Below, in pieces: positions 51,228-59,048 of a stretch of 64,000 bases of DNA (within the stretch, counting starts at the first letter, position 1; each line of letters starts with the position of its first letter). The position numbers were made by a program, and so were the translations under genes. Under the pieces are notes generated by a model. That model saw only the letters and a list, made by a program, of their open reading frames with translations, ran no database searches and had not been told where the DNA came from. The DNA comes from Lachnospiraceae bacterium. GTDB lineage: Bacteria > Bacillota > Clostridia > Lachnospirales > Lachnospiraceae. The stretch covers positions 34,841-98,840 of the forward strand of contig JAAWBT010000005.1 of NCBI GenBank assembly GCA_022792835.1, written 5' to 3'.

Positions 51228-52691
51228 ATGCATATCCTGTCCGTCGATGTGGGCACCACCAGCATGCGCGGCATTCTCTATGATTCTTCCGGCCGCGCCC
51301 TGAATACAGCCTCCAGGCAGACGCCTTTGGTTTTTAAAAACGGTCTGATCGAGCAGACGCCTGAGGCGTTTTTAAAAAGCCTTGTTTCCATTTGTCAGGA
51401 AACCACTGAACAGTTCCCTGTGGATGCCGTCTCCTTAACTGCATTCCGCTCGGCTCCGACACTGGTGGACGAAGACGGAGAAGCTCTCTGCAACTTCATC
51501 ATGTGGCAGGATACCAGGAATCAAGAAATCTGCGAACGCCTTTCCTGGGCAGATGATATGGTCTATCAGACCTGCGGCGCAGGTCTAAACGCAGTCTTCA
51601 CCGCCTCCAAGATCACCTGGCTGCGGGAGCAGAGGCCAGAGCTTTACCATAAAGCCCGTAAAGCCATGGTGGTTCCCGATTTTCTGATCCATTTTATGAC
51701 TGGGCGTTTTGTCACCGATTATACTTATGGAAGCCGTTCTTCCCTGATGAATATCCGAACTCTTAAATGGGACGATGAGATGTGCCGTCTGTTCCAGGTC
51801 GATAAAGAAAAACTGTGTACTCTGATTCCCCAGGGCTCTACTGCCGGACAGATCCAGAAAAGCTTCAGCCAGATAACCGGGATCCGTGAGGGGATTCCCG
51901 TCATCTGTGCAGGAGGGGATCAGCAGTGCAGCGCTTTGGGACTCGGAGCTCTCGATGCCTCCTCTCTGGTCATCAACAGCGGAACCGGCTCTTTTATTCT
52001 GTCGCTTTCCGACGAGCCTTACCTGAAAAACCACTCCATGATCTGCAATGTTTCTGCCATCCCTGGAATGTATATCCTAGAATCTAACATATTGGCCTGT
52101 GCCGCTGCAGTCAACTGGCTGATCAAAGAACTGTTTCCCGAGCTCTGGCTGGGCGGCGAACCAGATTTTGAACGTTTCAATGCTTTGGCCTCACAGGCTC
52201 CGCCCCTTTCCGGCGGCATTCTCTGCGTTCCCCACTTCCAGGGCTGCGGCACCAGAGATTGGAATCCGGCGGCAAGAGCCTCATTTTCCGGACTTTCTCT
52301 GGGAAATTCCAGGGCTGATCTTGCCAGGGCTCTCTATGAAGGCATCGCCGCCGAGATCGCAAGAAGTGTCTCCGCCCTGCCGGCCTCCTGTCAAAATGCC
52401 GAAAAAATCTATGTGGGCGGAGGCCTAAGCAAAAGCTCTGTCTACAATCAGATTTTATCCGATATGCTTGGGAAACCGCTCCTCAAATATCCGGATTCCC
52501 AGGCAACCGCCATCGGCGCCTTTGCAAGCGCCGCCGTCACCTTGGGCCTTTTTCCCCATTACCAGGCTGCCCTTGCGGCTGCCAGAAAAGGCACAGAGGC
52601 CGAAAGCTGCACCCCCTCTGAGTCGCTTCACGCTCTCTATCTGGAGTACATTAAAAAAACAGAACATATCTATCAGGTGCTAAAGCCATGA
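51228..52691 (+). CDS. FGGY-family carbohydrate kinase
   Basis: A 487-residue sugar kinase of the xylulokinase/gluconokinase/LsrK family. N-terminal SVDVGTTSMRGILYD binds phosphate; the catalytic base and ATP-binding parts are VICAGGDQQCSALGLG, NSGTGSFILSL and KIYVGGGLSKSSVYNQIL. The ATG at 51228 follows AAAGGTGG; the frame is open further upstream without a ribosome site. It is the first gene of a kinase-regulator-aldolase operon and should phosphorylate the sugar (or sugar acid) brought in by the divergent ABC importer. Exact substrate cannot be called. Confidence 0.92.
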   Translation: MHILSVDVGTTSMRGILYDSSGRALNTASRQTPLVFKNGLIEQTPEAFLKSLVSICQETTEQFPVDAVSLTAFRSAPTLVDEDGEALCNFIMWQDTRNQEICERLSWADDMVYQTCGAGLNAVFTASKITWLREQRPELYHKARKAMVVPDFLIHFMTGRFVTDYTYGSRSSLMNIRTLKWDDEMCRLFQVDKEKLCTLIPQGSTAGQIQKSFSQITGIREGIPVICAGGDQQCSALGLGALDASSLVINSGTGSFILSLSDEPYLKNHSMICNVSAIPGMYILESNILACAAAVNWLIKELFPELWLGGEPDFERFNALASQAPPLSGGILCVPHFQGCGTRDWNPAARASFSGLSLGNSRADLARALYEGIAAEIARSVSALPASCQNAEKIYVGGGLSKSSVYNQILSDMLGKPLLKYPDSQATAIGAFASAAVTLGLFPHYQAALAAARKGTEAESCTPSESLHALYLEYIKKTEHIYQVLKP

Positions 52692-53743
52692 AAAATACAA
52701 ACAAAGCCTATTTAAACACCGTCAAAACTCTGAATATTTCCGGAGAAAATTATGACGCCGGAAAGCTCCAGGAGTACGCCATGATCTCCCAGGTGGCTCA
52801 TATGTATTACGATCAGGGAATGCTCCAGCCGGACATCGCGAAAAAACTGTTTTTTTCCCGTTCTAAGGTTTCCAGACTTCTTACCAGGGCAAAAGAGCTT
52901 GGAATTGTGGAGGTCCGGGTCCAGCGGATCACCGAGAGGGCTTCTTCTCTGGAGGAAAAGCTCAAATCTTTGTTTCAGTTAAAGGACGCTGTCGTCATCA
53001 CGGATTTTGGCAGCGGAGACGACGAAAACACCCTGGACACGGTGTCCTCTTTCGGGGCCCTCTATGTCTCTGGCCTGCTGAAAAGCGGCTGTGTCCTGGG
53101 GCTTTCCAACGGAGTTTCCGTAAATAAGGTGGTCCGGAATCTGATCCAGCTCCAGGACTACAGCTTAAAGGTGGTACAGCTTCTCGGCTCTGCCTCCAAC
53201 GCTTACCTGGCCATTGAGTCCCGCGACATGGTCAACCGGATCACCAATGTATTCCCCGGCGGCCAGGGCTTTTTCCTCAATGCCCCCCTGTATATGGACA
53301 ACAATTTCGCCAGGGAACAGCTTCTTAAGGATCCGGCAATCGCCAACACATTCCGCATGATGAGACACTGTGACATCATCCTGACCGGCCTCGGTTTTTT
53401 TGACCCGGATATTGACCAGGCCGCAGACGTGATCCGAGAATACCGGACAGCGGCCCATGCCGAAGAATTAAAAGAAAAGGGAGCTGTGGGCTGTATCTGC
53501 GCCCTTTATTTTGACATCAACGGGACTTATATTCCCTGTGAATGGAACAGCAAATGTATCACCATTCCTTTCACGGATATTCAGGAAAACAAAATGACCA
53601 TTGCGGTGGCCTGCGGGCCCAGAAAGGTGCTTCCGATCCTTGGGGCCCTCCGGGGCAGACTGGCAGATGTCATCATCACCGATGTATCCACCGCCTCCCA
53701 GGTCATCACCGCACACAAACAGAAAGGGGAAAGCTTATCATGA
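52688..53743 (+). CDS. SorC-family sugar-binding transcriptional regulator (copy 1)
   Basis: A 351-residue regulator with an N-terminal helix-turn-helix (GMLQPDIAKKLFFSRSKVSR) and a large C-terminal sugar-phosphate-binding domain (VLGLSNGVSVNKVVRNLIQ; DIILTGLGFFDPD; VACGPRKVLPILGALRG). The first 35 residues before the HTH are an extra extension. Start and stop overlap the kinase and aldolase genes by four bases each. Its natural ligand is probably the phosphorylated product of the kinase. One of two SorC proteins in the cluster. Confidence 0.92.
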   Translation: MKNTNKAYLNTVKTLNISGENYDAGKLQEYAMISQVAHMYYDQGMLQPDIAKKLFFSRSKVSRLLTRAKELGIVEVRVQRITERASSLEEKLKSLFQLKDAVVITDFGSGDDENTLDTVSSFGALYVSGLLKSGCVLGLSNGVSVNKVVRNLIQLQDYSLKVVQLLGSASNAYLAIESRDMVNRITNVFPGGQGFFLNAPLYMDNNFAREQLLKDPAIANTFRMMRHCDIILTGLGFFDPDIDQAADVIREYRTAAHAEELKEKGAVGCICALYFDINGTYIPCEWNSKCITIPFTDIQENKMTIAVACGPRKVLPILGALRGRLADVIITDVSTASQVITAHKQKGESLS

Positions 53744-54378
53744 AACAGGAAATCAATTTTGATGTGATCCGGGAACTGATCCGCATCTCCAAAGCCATGG
53801 AGGAAAACCGCCTGGTCAACACCTACGAGGGGAATCTGTCGGCTATGGCAGACGGCCTTATGTACATCACTCCCACTTCCACCAGAAAGAGGGATTTGAC
53901 CGAAGAGCTGATTGCTGTGCTGGACGGGGAGGGAAAGCAGATTTACGGAGAAAGGCGGCCCTCCTCCGAAAAAACCATGCATGCAGGCGCATACCGGCTG
54001 CGGAGTGATATCGGAGCAGTCATCCACTGCCACGCCACTTATCTGACCGCCTACGCCATGTGCCAGATTCCTCTGGATGCCAAATGCCACCCGGAAATGC
54101 TGATGTTTTTCCGTGACATTCCCGTTGCCCCTTATGGCCGTCCCGGCACTGCCGACATCTTCGACCATGCCGCCCCTCTTCTGAAAGAACGCAACATAGT
54201 TCTCCTTGGAAACCACGGCGTCCTGGCGGTAGGCTCCACCCTGGAAAAAGCCTTTGCCCGTGTGGAGGCTGCCGAAAAATTCGCCCAGACTCTGACCATC
54301 GCAAAGAGCTTAGGTCCCACCGTCCGGCTCCCTGAAGAGGATATCGCTTTTCTGTCCACCCTTCCGATCACAGTTTAG
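53740..54378 (+). CDS. Class II aldolase/adducin-family protein (copy 2)
   Basis: A 212-residue class II aldolase or epimerase. Zinc ligands are in AVIHCHATYLTAYAM and LLGNHGVLAVG; the N-terminal VNTYEGNLSAMADGLMYITP is the phosphate-binding region, with YEGN in place of the GTGGN of copy 1, and KRDLTEELI follows. The frame is open upstream, but the ATG at 53740 overlaps the regulator stop as ATGA and follows AAAGGGGAAAGC. It converges with the second SorC gene, overlapping it by 11 bases. Likely cleaves or epimerises the kinase product. Confidence 0.9.
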   Translation: MKQEINFDVIRELIRISKAMEENRLVNTYEGNLSAMADGLMYITPTSTRKRDLTEELIAVLDGEGKQIYGERRPSSEKTMHAGAYRLRSDIGAVIHCHATYLTAYAMCQIPLDAKCHPEMLMFFRDIPVAPYGRPGTADIFDHAAPLLKERNIVLLGNHGVLAVGSTLEKAFARVEAAEKFAQTLTIAKSLGPTVRLPEEDIAFLSTLPITV

Positions 54379-55345
54379 ACGGACTGAGAATCTGCCCCGC
54401 GCAGCCTTCGTCAACGACCAGCATGTCCACAAAGCCGCCCCGAAGGGCGGCGGACACTGCCTCTGCCTTGCTCTCCCCATAGACCGCACAGATCACATTT
54501 TTGCAATTCTTAAAGTCATCTAAACGGATTCCCACCATCCGTTCCGACAGGGAGGTGGAAAGCTCCTGTCCCTCTCTGTCGAAAAAATGACCGCCTATGT
54601 GGCCCACAGCGCCCTTCCCCTCCAGAATCTCCAGGGTTTTCGCTCCCAGATAATGATCCCAGGAACGGTCTGCCACAGAGCCGATACCAGAGAGGATCAC
54701 ATCTGCCCTCTTAGAAAGTTCCAGAACGCTTTTGATCCCCTCTTCCCGCACCAGGCTGTCTTTCAGCTTTTTGTCTTTCACAAACAGCGGCGCATAAATA
54801 TAGCGGTATTTTCCTCCGTAAGCAGACGCCAGATCCTTGGCCAGATCCATGGCGTCTCTCTCCGGGTTCTTTAAGTCGGCAGCCCCCATAATCGGCACCA
54901 CCGTAATGGGAATATTCTTCCTGTTGCTCAACCGGATATGACTGACAATCCGGTAAAGGGTATTGCCCCAGGAAATCCCCACCACCATATTCTTTTTTAT
55001 GCGGGAATCCAGGTAATAGGCAGCCGCTTCCGCAATCTTTTGGAGTCCCAGCTCCTTATCTCTGGCTTTCACCGCCACCACCCGGACATCCCCAAGGGGA
55101 AAACGCTCCTTCAATTCCTTTTCATAATCCAGGTTTCTGGCCCAGGATTCCTGGATATGGATCACAACCACACCCTGCTTTCTGGCCTCCTTTAAAAGTC
55201 TGGACACCTTTGACCGGGAGGTATACAGCCGTTCGGCAATCTGGCTCTGAGTCAATTCCGAATTGTAATACAGGTTGGCCACTGTCGCCAGAAGATTCCA
55301 GCGCTCCTGGACACTCATCCCCTCGTAGTTCCTGATATCTCCCAT
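54368..55345 (-). CDS. SorC-family sugar-binding transcriptional regulator (copy 2)
   Basis: A 325-residue SorC/DeoR-type regulator with HTH SQIAERLYTSRSKVSRLLKE and ligand domain MVVGISWGNTLYRIVSHI, RADVILSGIGSVADRSW and VICAVYGESKAEAVSAALRG. The ATG at 55345 follows GGAAGGGGAA and is preferred over a TTG ten codons upstream that would overlap UlaG. It is the third gene of the propeller-ulaG operon. With copy 1 it makes two related regulators for one cluster, possibly recognising similar operators. Confidence 0.92.
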   Translation of the reverse strand: MGDIRNYEGMSVQERWNLLATVANLYYNSELTQSQIAERLYTSRSKVSRLLKEARKQGVVVIHIQESWARNLDYEKELKERFPLGDVRVVAVKARDKELGLQKIAEAAAYYLDSRIKKNMVVGISWGNTLYRIVSHIRLSNRKNIPITVVPIMGAADLKNPERDAMDLAKDLASAYGGKYRYIYAPLFVKDKKLKDSLVREEGIKSVLELSKRADVILSGIGSVADRSWDHYLGAKTLEILEGKGAVGHIGGHFFDREGQELSTSLSERMVGIRLDDFKNCKNVICAVYGESKAEAVSAALRGGFVDMLVVDEGCAGQILSPSKL

Positions 55346-55365
55346 GAGTTTTCCCCTTCCATCGT

Positions 55366-56469
55366 CTACAGGCAAGAACGGAACGGTATATTCTGCGGCG
55401 CCTCAAAACAGTCCTCAAAACCCCGTCTGTGATGATAAGCCCGTCTGTTCTGATCTGTCGGGTACACATATTTTCCACCGACCTCCCAGAAAAACGGATG
55501 GAACTGATAATCCAGGCGGTCTTTTTTCATCTCATACAGCACGCGGATTTCATTGATATCCGCCATAAAGTTAGTCCATACGTCGTAGTGGATCGGAATC
55601 ACGACCTTACACCCAAGGGCTTCTGCCATCCGCAGAATATCGCAGGAAGTCATTTTATCTGCCATGCCGACCGGATTTTCTCCGTAGGAGCCAAAGGCCA
55701 CATCCACATCATAATCTTTGCCGTGCTTTGCAAAATAGATGGAATAATGAGAGTCTCCGCTGTGGTAAATGTTTCCTCCCGGCGTTTTAATCAGATAATT
55801 CACCGCTTTATCGTCCATGTCTGTGGGACAGATCCCGGTAAGCTCCTCTCTGTTTTCTGAGGTGTCGTCCGTGGTCACAATGCAGGTCCGGTCAAAGGAA
55901 TCCAGCGCCACAATCTCAATGTCTTTGATCTTCAGGGTATCCCCAGGCTTTACGGTGATACACCGTTCTTCCGGCACCCCCCATTTCTGCCACAGCTCCA
56001 CAGATTTTTTGGGGCCGATAAAAGGCACTGGAATCTCTTTTCCCGTCTCGTCCACTGTCGTCATCCCGCTTTTGATCACATGGGAAGCATATTCTGCACT
56101 CATGTGGTCCTGATGGTAGTGAGTGGCCAAAACTGCATCCACCTGTTTGACGGCAAAGGGGTCTAGCACAAAGGGAACCGCCCGGAGATTGGGCTGCATG
56201 GCACGTCCGCCGCACATATTGGCCATCTGATGCCCCGGCTTCATTTTTCCGTCTCCGTGGGTCCGTTTTCCGTTTCCACACCAAAAGTCAATGGTCAGAT
56301 TACAGTTTCCTGGCGTTTTAAACCAGATTCCCGTGCAGCCCAGCCACCACATGGCCACAGTTCCAGGTTCTACCTTTGTCTCCTCAATCTCCTCATTGAG
56401 CCAGGTCCCCCATTCTGGAAATGTACTCATGATCCAGCTCTCTCTTGTAATCTCTTCCACTTTGCTCAT
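55366..56469 (-). CDS. ulaG: L-ascorbate-6-phosphate lactonase
   Basis: A 367-residue MBL-fold lactonase closely resembling E. coli UlaG along its whole length: start [36 protein letters not shown], metal site [50 protein letters not shown] and end RRGFEDCF. In known biology it opens L-ascorbate-6-phosphate to 3-keto-L-gulonate-6-phosphate. The HxHxDH of E. coli (HDHNDH) is HYHQDH here. No ascorbate PTS (UlaABC), UlaD, UlaE or UlaF genes are in the window, which is unusual; a different phosphorylated lactone is possible. It overlaps the propeller gene by four bases. Confidence 0.9.
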   Translation of the reverse strand: MSKVEEITRESWIMSTFPEWGTWLNEEIEETKVEPGTVAMWWLGCTGIWFKTPGNCNLTIDFWCGNGKRTHGDGKMKPGHQMANMCGGRAMQPNLRAVPFVLDPFAVKQVDAVLATHYHQDHMSAEYASHVIKSGMTTVDETGKEIPVPFIGPKKSVELWQKWGVPEERCITVKPGDTLKIKDIEIVALDSFDRTCIVTTDDTSENREELTGICPTDMDDKAVNYLIKTPGGNIYHSGDSHYSIYFAKHGKDYDVDVAFGSYGENPVGMADKMTSCDILRMAEALGCKVVIPIHYDVWTNFMADINEIRVLYEMKKDRLDYQFHPFFWEVGGKYVYPTDQNRRAYHHRRGFEDCFEAPQNIPFRSCL

Positions 56470-57524
56470 CGCTTTCCCTCCTGATTTTCTTTAAATATGT
56501 ACATGGCCACCTCATCCGTCTCCCGGTTGGCCGCGATCAGAATATCCTTTCCTCCCGTGGAATACCCATAGACATTGGCCGGTCCGCAGTCGTCGTCCAG
56601 AGTCTTAAAACCATAGGCATTCTTTTCCTCATCCCAGCCAATGGCAAACAGCCTCCTGGCGCCTTTCCGATGGCCAATGACAGCCACAGGATACCCGCAG
56701 ATCATTCCACCCCAGATAGCGTGAAGAAAGTCTGCCTTTTCCGGATATTTCCAGACTGCCGAAAAACCGTCTTCTTCCTCTTTATAAATGGTAAGCGTGT
56801 CTCCATGGAAAGGGGACAGCACCAGAAGTTCCCTTTTTCCATCCCCGTCAAAATCCATGTAAAGGGCATCGCTGGCCGGCGTATCCAAAAGTCTTTTCAT
56901 CCGCCACTCTCCCTTTGGCGTTTCAGGCGGCCAAAAACGGAAAACCCCGTTTTCACAGCAGATCAGGGAAGAATCCTCTCCATCTTCCGTCAACCTGCAG
57001 TAACCATGATTTTTGAACAGGCCGTCCTTCACCACCTGCAGGGAAAGGGGATGCTCCTCGTCAAATCCGGACAAGTCCTCCGGAAGAAGAGCTCCATAGA
57101 TTTTTCCCGGGCTGGACCAGTCCTCCTCGTACTCATGGCCGGACTTTAAAGCACAGGCGATCAGATAATGTCTCCCGTCCTTTTTTAAAATATCAAACCG
57201 ATGGACAAAGGGAAGGCTGCATAAGGTACGGACTGTCCAAGTGTTATCCTTCTCTTCGGCAATGATAATCTTTGCCTCTTTGGAATCATTGGGGGAATAA
57301 AATTTTTGTGTCGCCAGAAAGGTCCCATCTTTTCCCGGCGCCTGGACCATGGTCATCACACCTCCCGGCCCTTCCCAGACCACCGCTTTCTCATTTCCCT
57401 CCCGGTCAAAAAGGAGACAACGGTCTTTTTTCTCTGCTGCCACCAAAATACATAACGCTCCCTGATACTGCACAGGAGCCACGCAGTAACATTTGTTCAA
57501 TGTCGCAATCACTCTTTTTTCCAT
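56466..57524 (-). CDS. Cytosolic beta-propeller protein with FG-GAP/VCBS-like repeat
   Basis: A 352-residue protein without signal peptide. Repeated beta-strand blocks suggest a seven-bladed propeller; one blade has a clear FG-GAP/VCBS calcium loop ([20 protein letters not shown]), others are degenerate ([39 protein letters not shown]). No catalytic motif is known to me. It heads the operon with ulaG and overlaps it by ATGA, so a lactone- or sugar-related enzymatic or sensing role is plausible. FG-GAP proteins are usually exported, which makes a cytosolic one unusual. Confidence 0.75.
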   Translation of the reverse strand: MEKRVIATLNKCYCVAPVQYQGALCILVAAEKKDRCLLFDREGNEKAVVWEGPGGVMTMVQAPGKDGTFLATQKFYSPNDSKEAKIIIAEEKDNTWTVRTLCSLPFVHRFDILKKDGRHYLIACALKSGHEYEEDWSSPGKIYGALLPEDLSGFDEEHPLSLQVVKDGLFKNHGYCRLTEDGEDSSLICCENGVFRFWPPETPKGEWRMKRLLDTPASDALYMDFDGDGKRELLVLSPFHGDTLTIYKEEEDGFSAVWKYPEKADFLHAIWGGMICGYPVAVIGHRKGARRLFAIGWDEEKNAYGFKTLDDDCGPANVYGYSTGGKDILIAANRETDEVAMYIFKENQEGKR

Positions 57525-57553
57525 GAAAATCCCTCCGAAAAATTCTTATAAAA

Positions 57554-57583
57554 AGGATATCACATTTTTTGATTTTCTTTCAA
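57554..57583 (-). promoter_or_regulatory. Promoter of the propeller-ulaG-SorC operon
   Basis: On the minus strand TTGAAA (57583-57578), 18-base spacer, TATCCT (57559-57554); a TGTGATATC extended -10 overlaps. Confidence 0.55.
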
Positions 57584-57597
57584 CAATTTCCCAAATT

Positions 57598-57613
57598 TTG
57601 CACATATGTTCAA
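57598..57613. promoter_or_regulatory. Putative SorC-type operator C (near-perfect palindrome)
   Basis: TTGCACATATGTTCAA is a 16-base inverted repeat with one mismatch pair (TTG-N-ACATATGT-N-CAA). It is 14 bases upstream of the minus-strand -35 box and 19 bases upstream of the plus-strand -35 box. It matches sites A and B in the other sugar promoters. Confidence 0.6.
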
Positions 57614-57632
57614 CTCGATATCTGTAAATATC

Positions 57633-57661
57633 TTGACCTTGTGCCCCATAATTGGTAAAAT
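57633..57661 (+). promoter_or_regulatory. Promoter of the amylase-glgB unit
   Basis: TTGACC (57633-57638), 17-base spacer, TAAAAT (57656-57661). Confidence 0.8.
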
Positions 57662-57692
57662 ATAAACAGCAAAACAGTCAGGAGGTAGTACG

Positions 57693-59042
57693 ATGTCAGC
57701 CTGGTATGACAATAGTGTTTTTTATCACATGTATCCCCTTGGAATGGTCGGCGCTCCAAAAGAAAATCATGAAAAAGAGCCGGCGGATAAGTTTCCGGAG
57801 TTAGGCGCCTGGATTCCTCATTTAAAGGAGCTCGGCGTTTCTGCCATTTATATAGGACCTCTTTTTGAATCCACCAAACATGGTTACGACACCAGGGATT
57901 TTAAACTGGTAGATAAACGTCTTGGTACCAATGATGATTTTAAAAAATTTGTGTCTCTGTGCCATGAAGCCGGTATTTATGTGGTGGTGGACGGGGTGTT
58001 CAACCACACGGGCAGGGAGTTTTTTGCGTTTCGGGACATTCAGGAGCACCAAGAGGCTTCTCCTTACAAGGACTGGTACAAAGGCGTGAACTTCTGGCAG
58101 CAAAGTCCCCTGGGAGATTCTTTTTCCTATGAAGCGTGGCAGGGCCACATGGAGCTTCCGGCTTTAAACCACTGGAATCCGGCTGTCAGGGAGCATCTTT
58201 TGGACGCTGTCACCTTCTGGGTGAAGGAGTTTGACATTGACGGCATCCGCTTAGACTGTGCCAATGTGCTGGACTTTGATTTTATGAAAGCCCTCCGCGG
58301 CCACTGTAATTCTTTAAAAGCGGATTTCTGGCTCATGGGCGAAGTCATCCATGGGGATTACAGCCGCTGGGCCAATGACTCCATGCTCCACTCGGTGACC
58401 AACTATGAGCTCCATAAGGGTCTCTATTCCGGCCACAACGATTACAACTGCTTTGAGATCGCCCACACCATCCGCAGACAGTCGGAGGCAGGCGGCGGCA
58501 TCTATAAAAACATCAACCTGTATACCTTTGTGGATAATCATGACGAAAACCGGATTATGAGTAAATTAAACAACAAGAACCATGTGTTCCCTGTATATAC
58601 CATGCTCTTTACTCTTCCGGGGATTCCTTCCATATATTATGGTTCTGAATGGGGAATCGAGGGCGCCAGGACTTCCACCTGTGACGATATGCTGCGCCCG
58701 GCCATTTCTCCGGACCAGTTTGAAGAGCTCCGCACAGAGCTCACCGACCATATCGAGCGGCTTGCCCATCTTCATAAAGACCTGCCGGCCCTGGGCACCG
58801 GCGCATACAAAGAGCTGCTCCTTACCAACCGTCAGTACGCCTATGCCCGGTCTTTGGGGGACGAGCATATCCTTACTGCCGTCAATATTGACGACGGACC
58901 TGCTTCTTTCTCTGTCCGGCTTCCCATGGGAGGCGGGCTGGTCAGAGATCTTTTTACAGGAGAAGAAATTGCTGTGGCAGACGGCTCCCTGAACCTTTCT
59001 CTGGAGCCCTGTGAAAGCAAAATATTAAAGATTGTGGGGTAA
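57693..59042 (+). CDS. GH13 alpha-amylase-family glycoside hydrolase
   Basis: A 449-residue cytosolic GH13 enzyme. Conserved regions: VVVDGVFNHTGREF (region I), DGIRLDCANVLDF with the nucleophile Asp (II), FWLMGEVIHGDY with the acid/base Glu (III) and FVDNHDENRIMSK (IV). The start SAWYDNSVFYHMYPLGMVGA is like those of neopullulanase/cyclomaltodextrinase-type or oligosaccharide-degrading enzymes. No signal peptide or carbohydrate-binding module. It is followed 6 bases later by glgB, so it probably acts on glycogen or imported maltodextrins. Confidence 0.92.
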   Translation: MSAWYDNSVFYHMYPLGMVGAPKENHEKEPADKFPELGAWIPHLKELGVSAIYIGPLFESTKHGYDTRDFKLVDKRLGTNDDFKKFVSLCHEAGIYVVVDGVFNHTGREFFAFRDIQEHQEASPYKDWYKGVNFWQQSPLGDSFSYEAWQGHMELPALNHWNPAVREHLLDAVTFWVKEFDIDGIRLDCANVLDFDFMKALRGHCNSLKADFWLMGEVIHGDYSRWANDSMLHSVTNYELHKGLYSGHNDYNCFEIAHTIRRQSEAGGGIYKNINLYTFVDNHDENRIMSKLNNKNHVFPVYTMLFTLPGIPSIYYGSEWGIEGARTSTCDDMLRPAISPDQFEELRTELTDHIERLAHLHKDLPALGTGAYKELLLTNRQYAYARSLGDEHILTAVNIDDGPASFSVRLPMGGGLVRDLFTGEEIAVADGSLNLSLEPCESKILKIVG

Positions 59043-59048
59043 TTTTTT

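Noticed and set aside
46189..53743. Assignment of the ABC-kinase-SorC genes as an AI-2 (lsr) system
   Set aside because: The importer, FGGY kinase and SorC regulator fit superficially, but no LsrF or LsrG is present, while UlaG, lactonase-like and class II aldolase genes point to a sugar or lactone.
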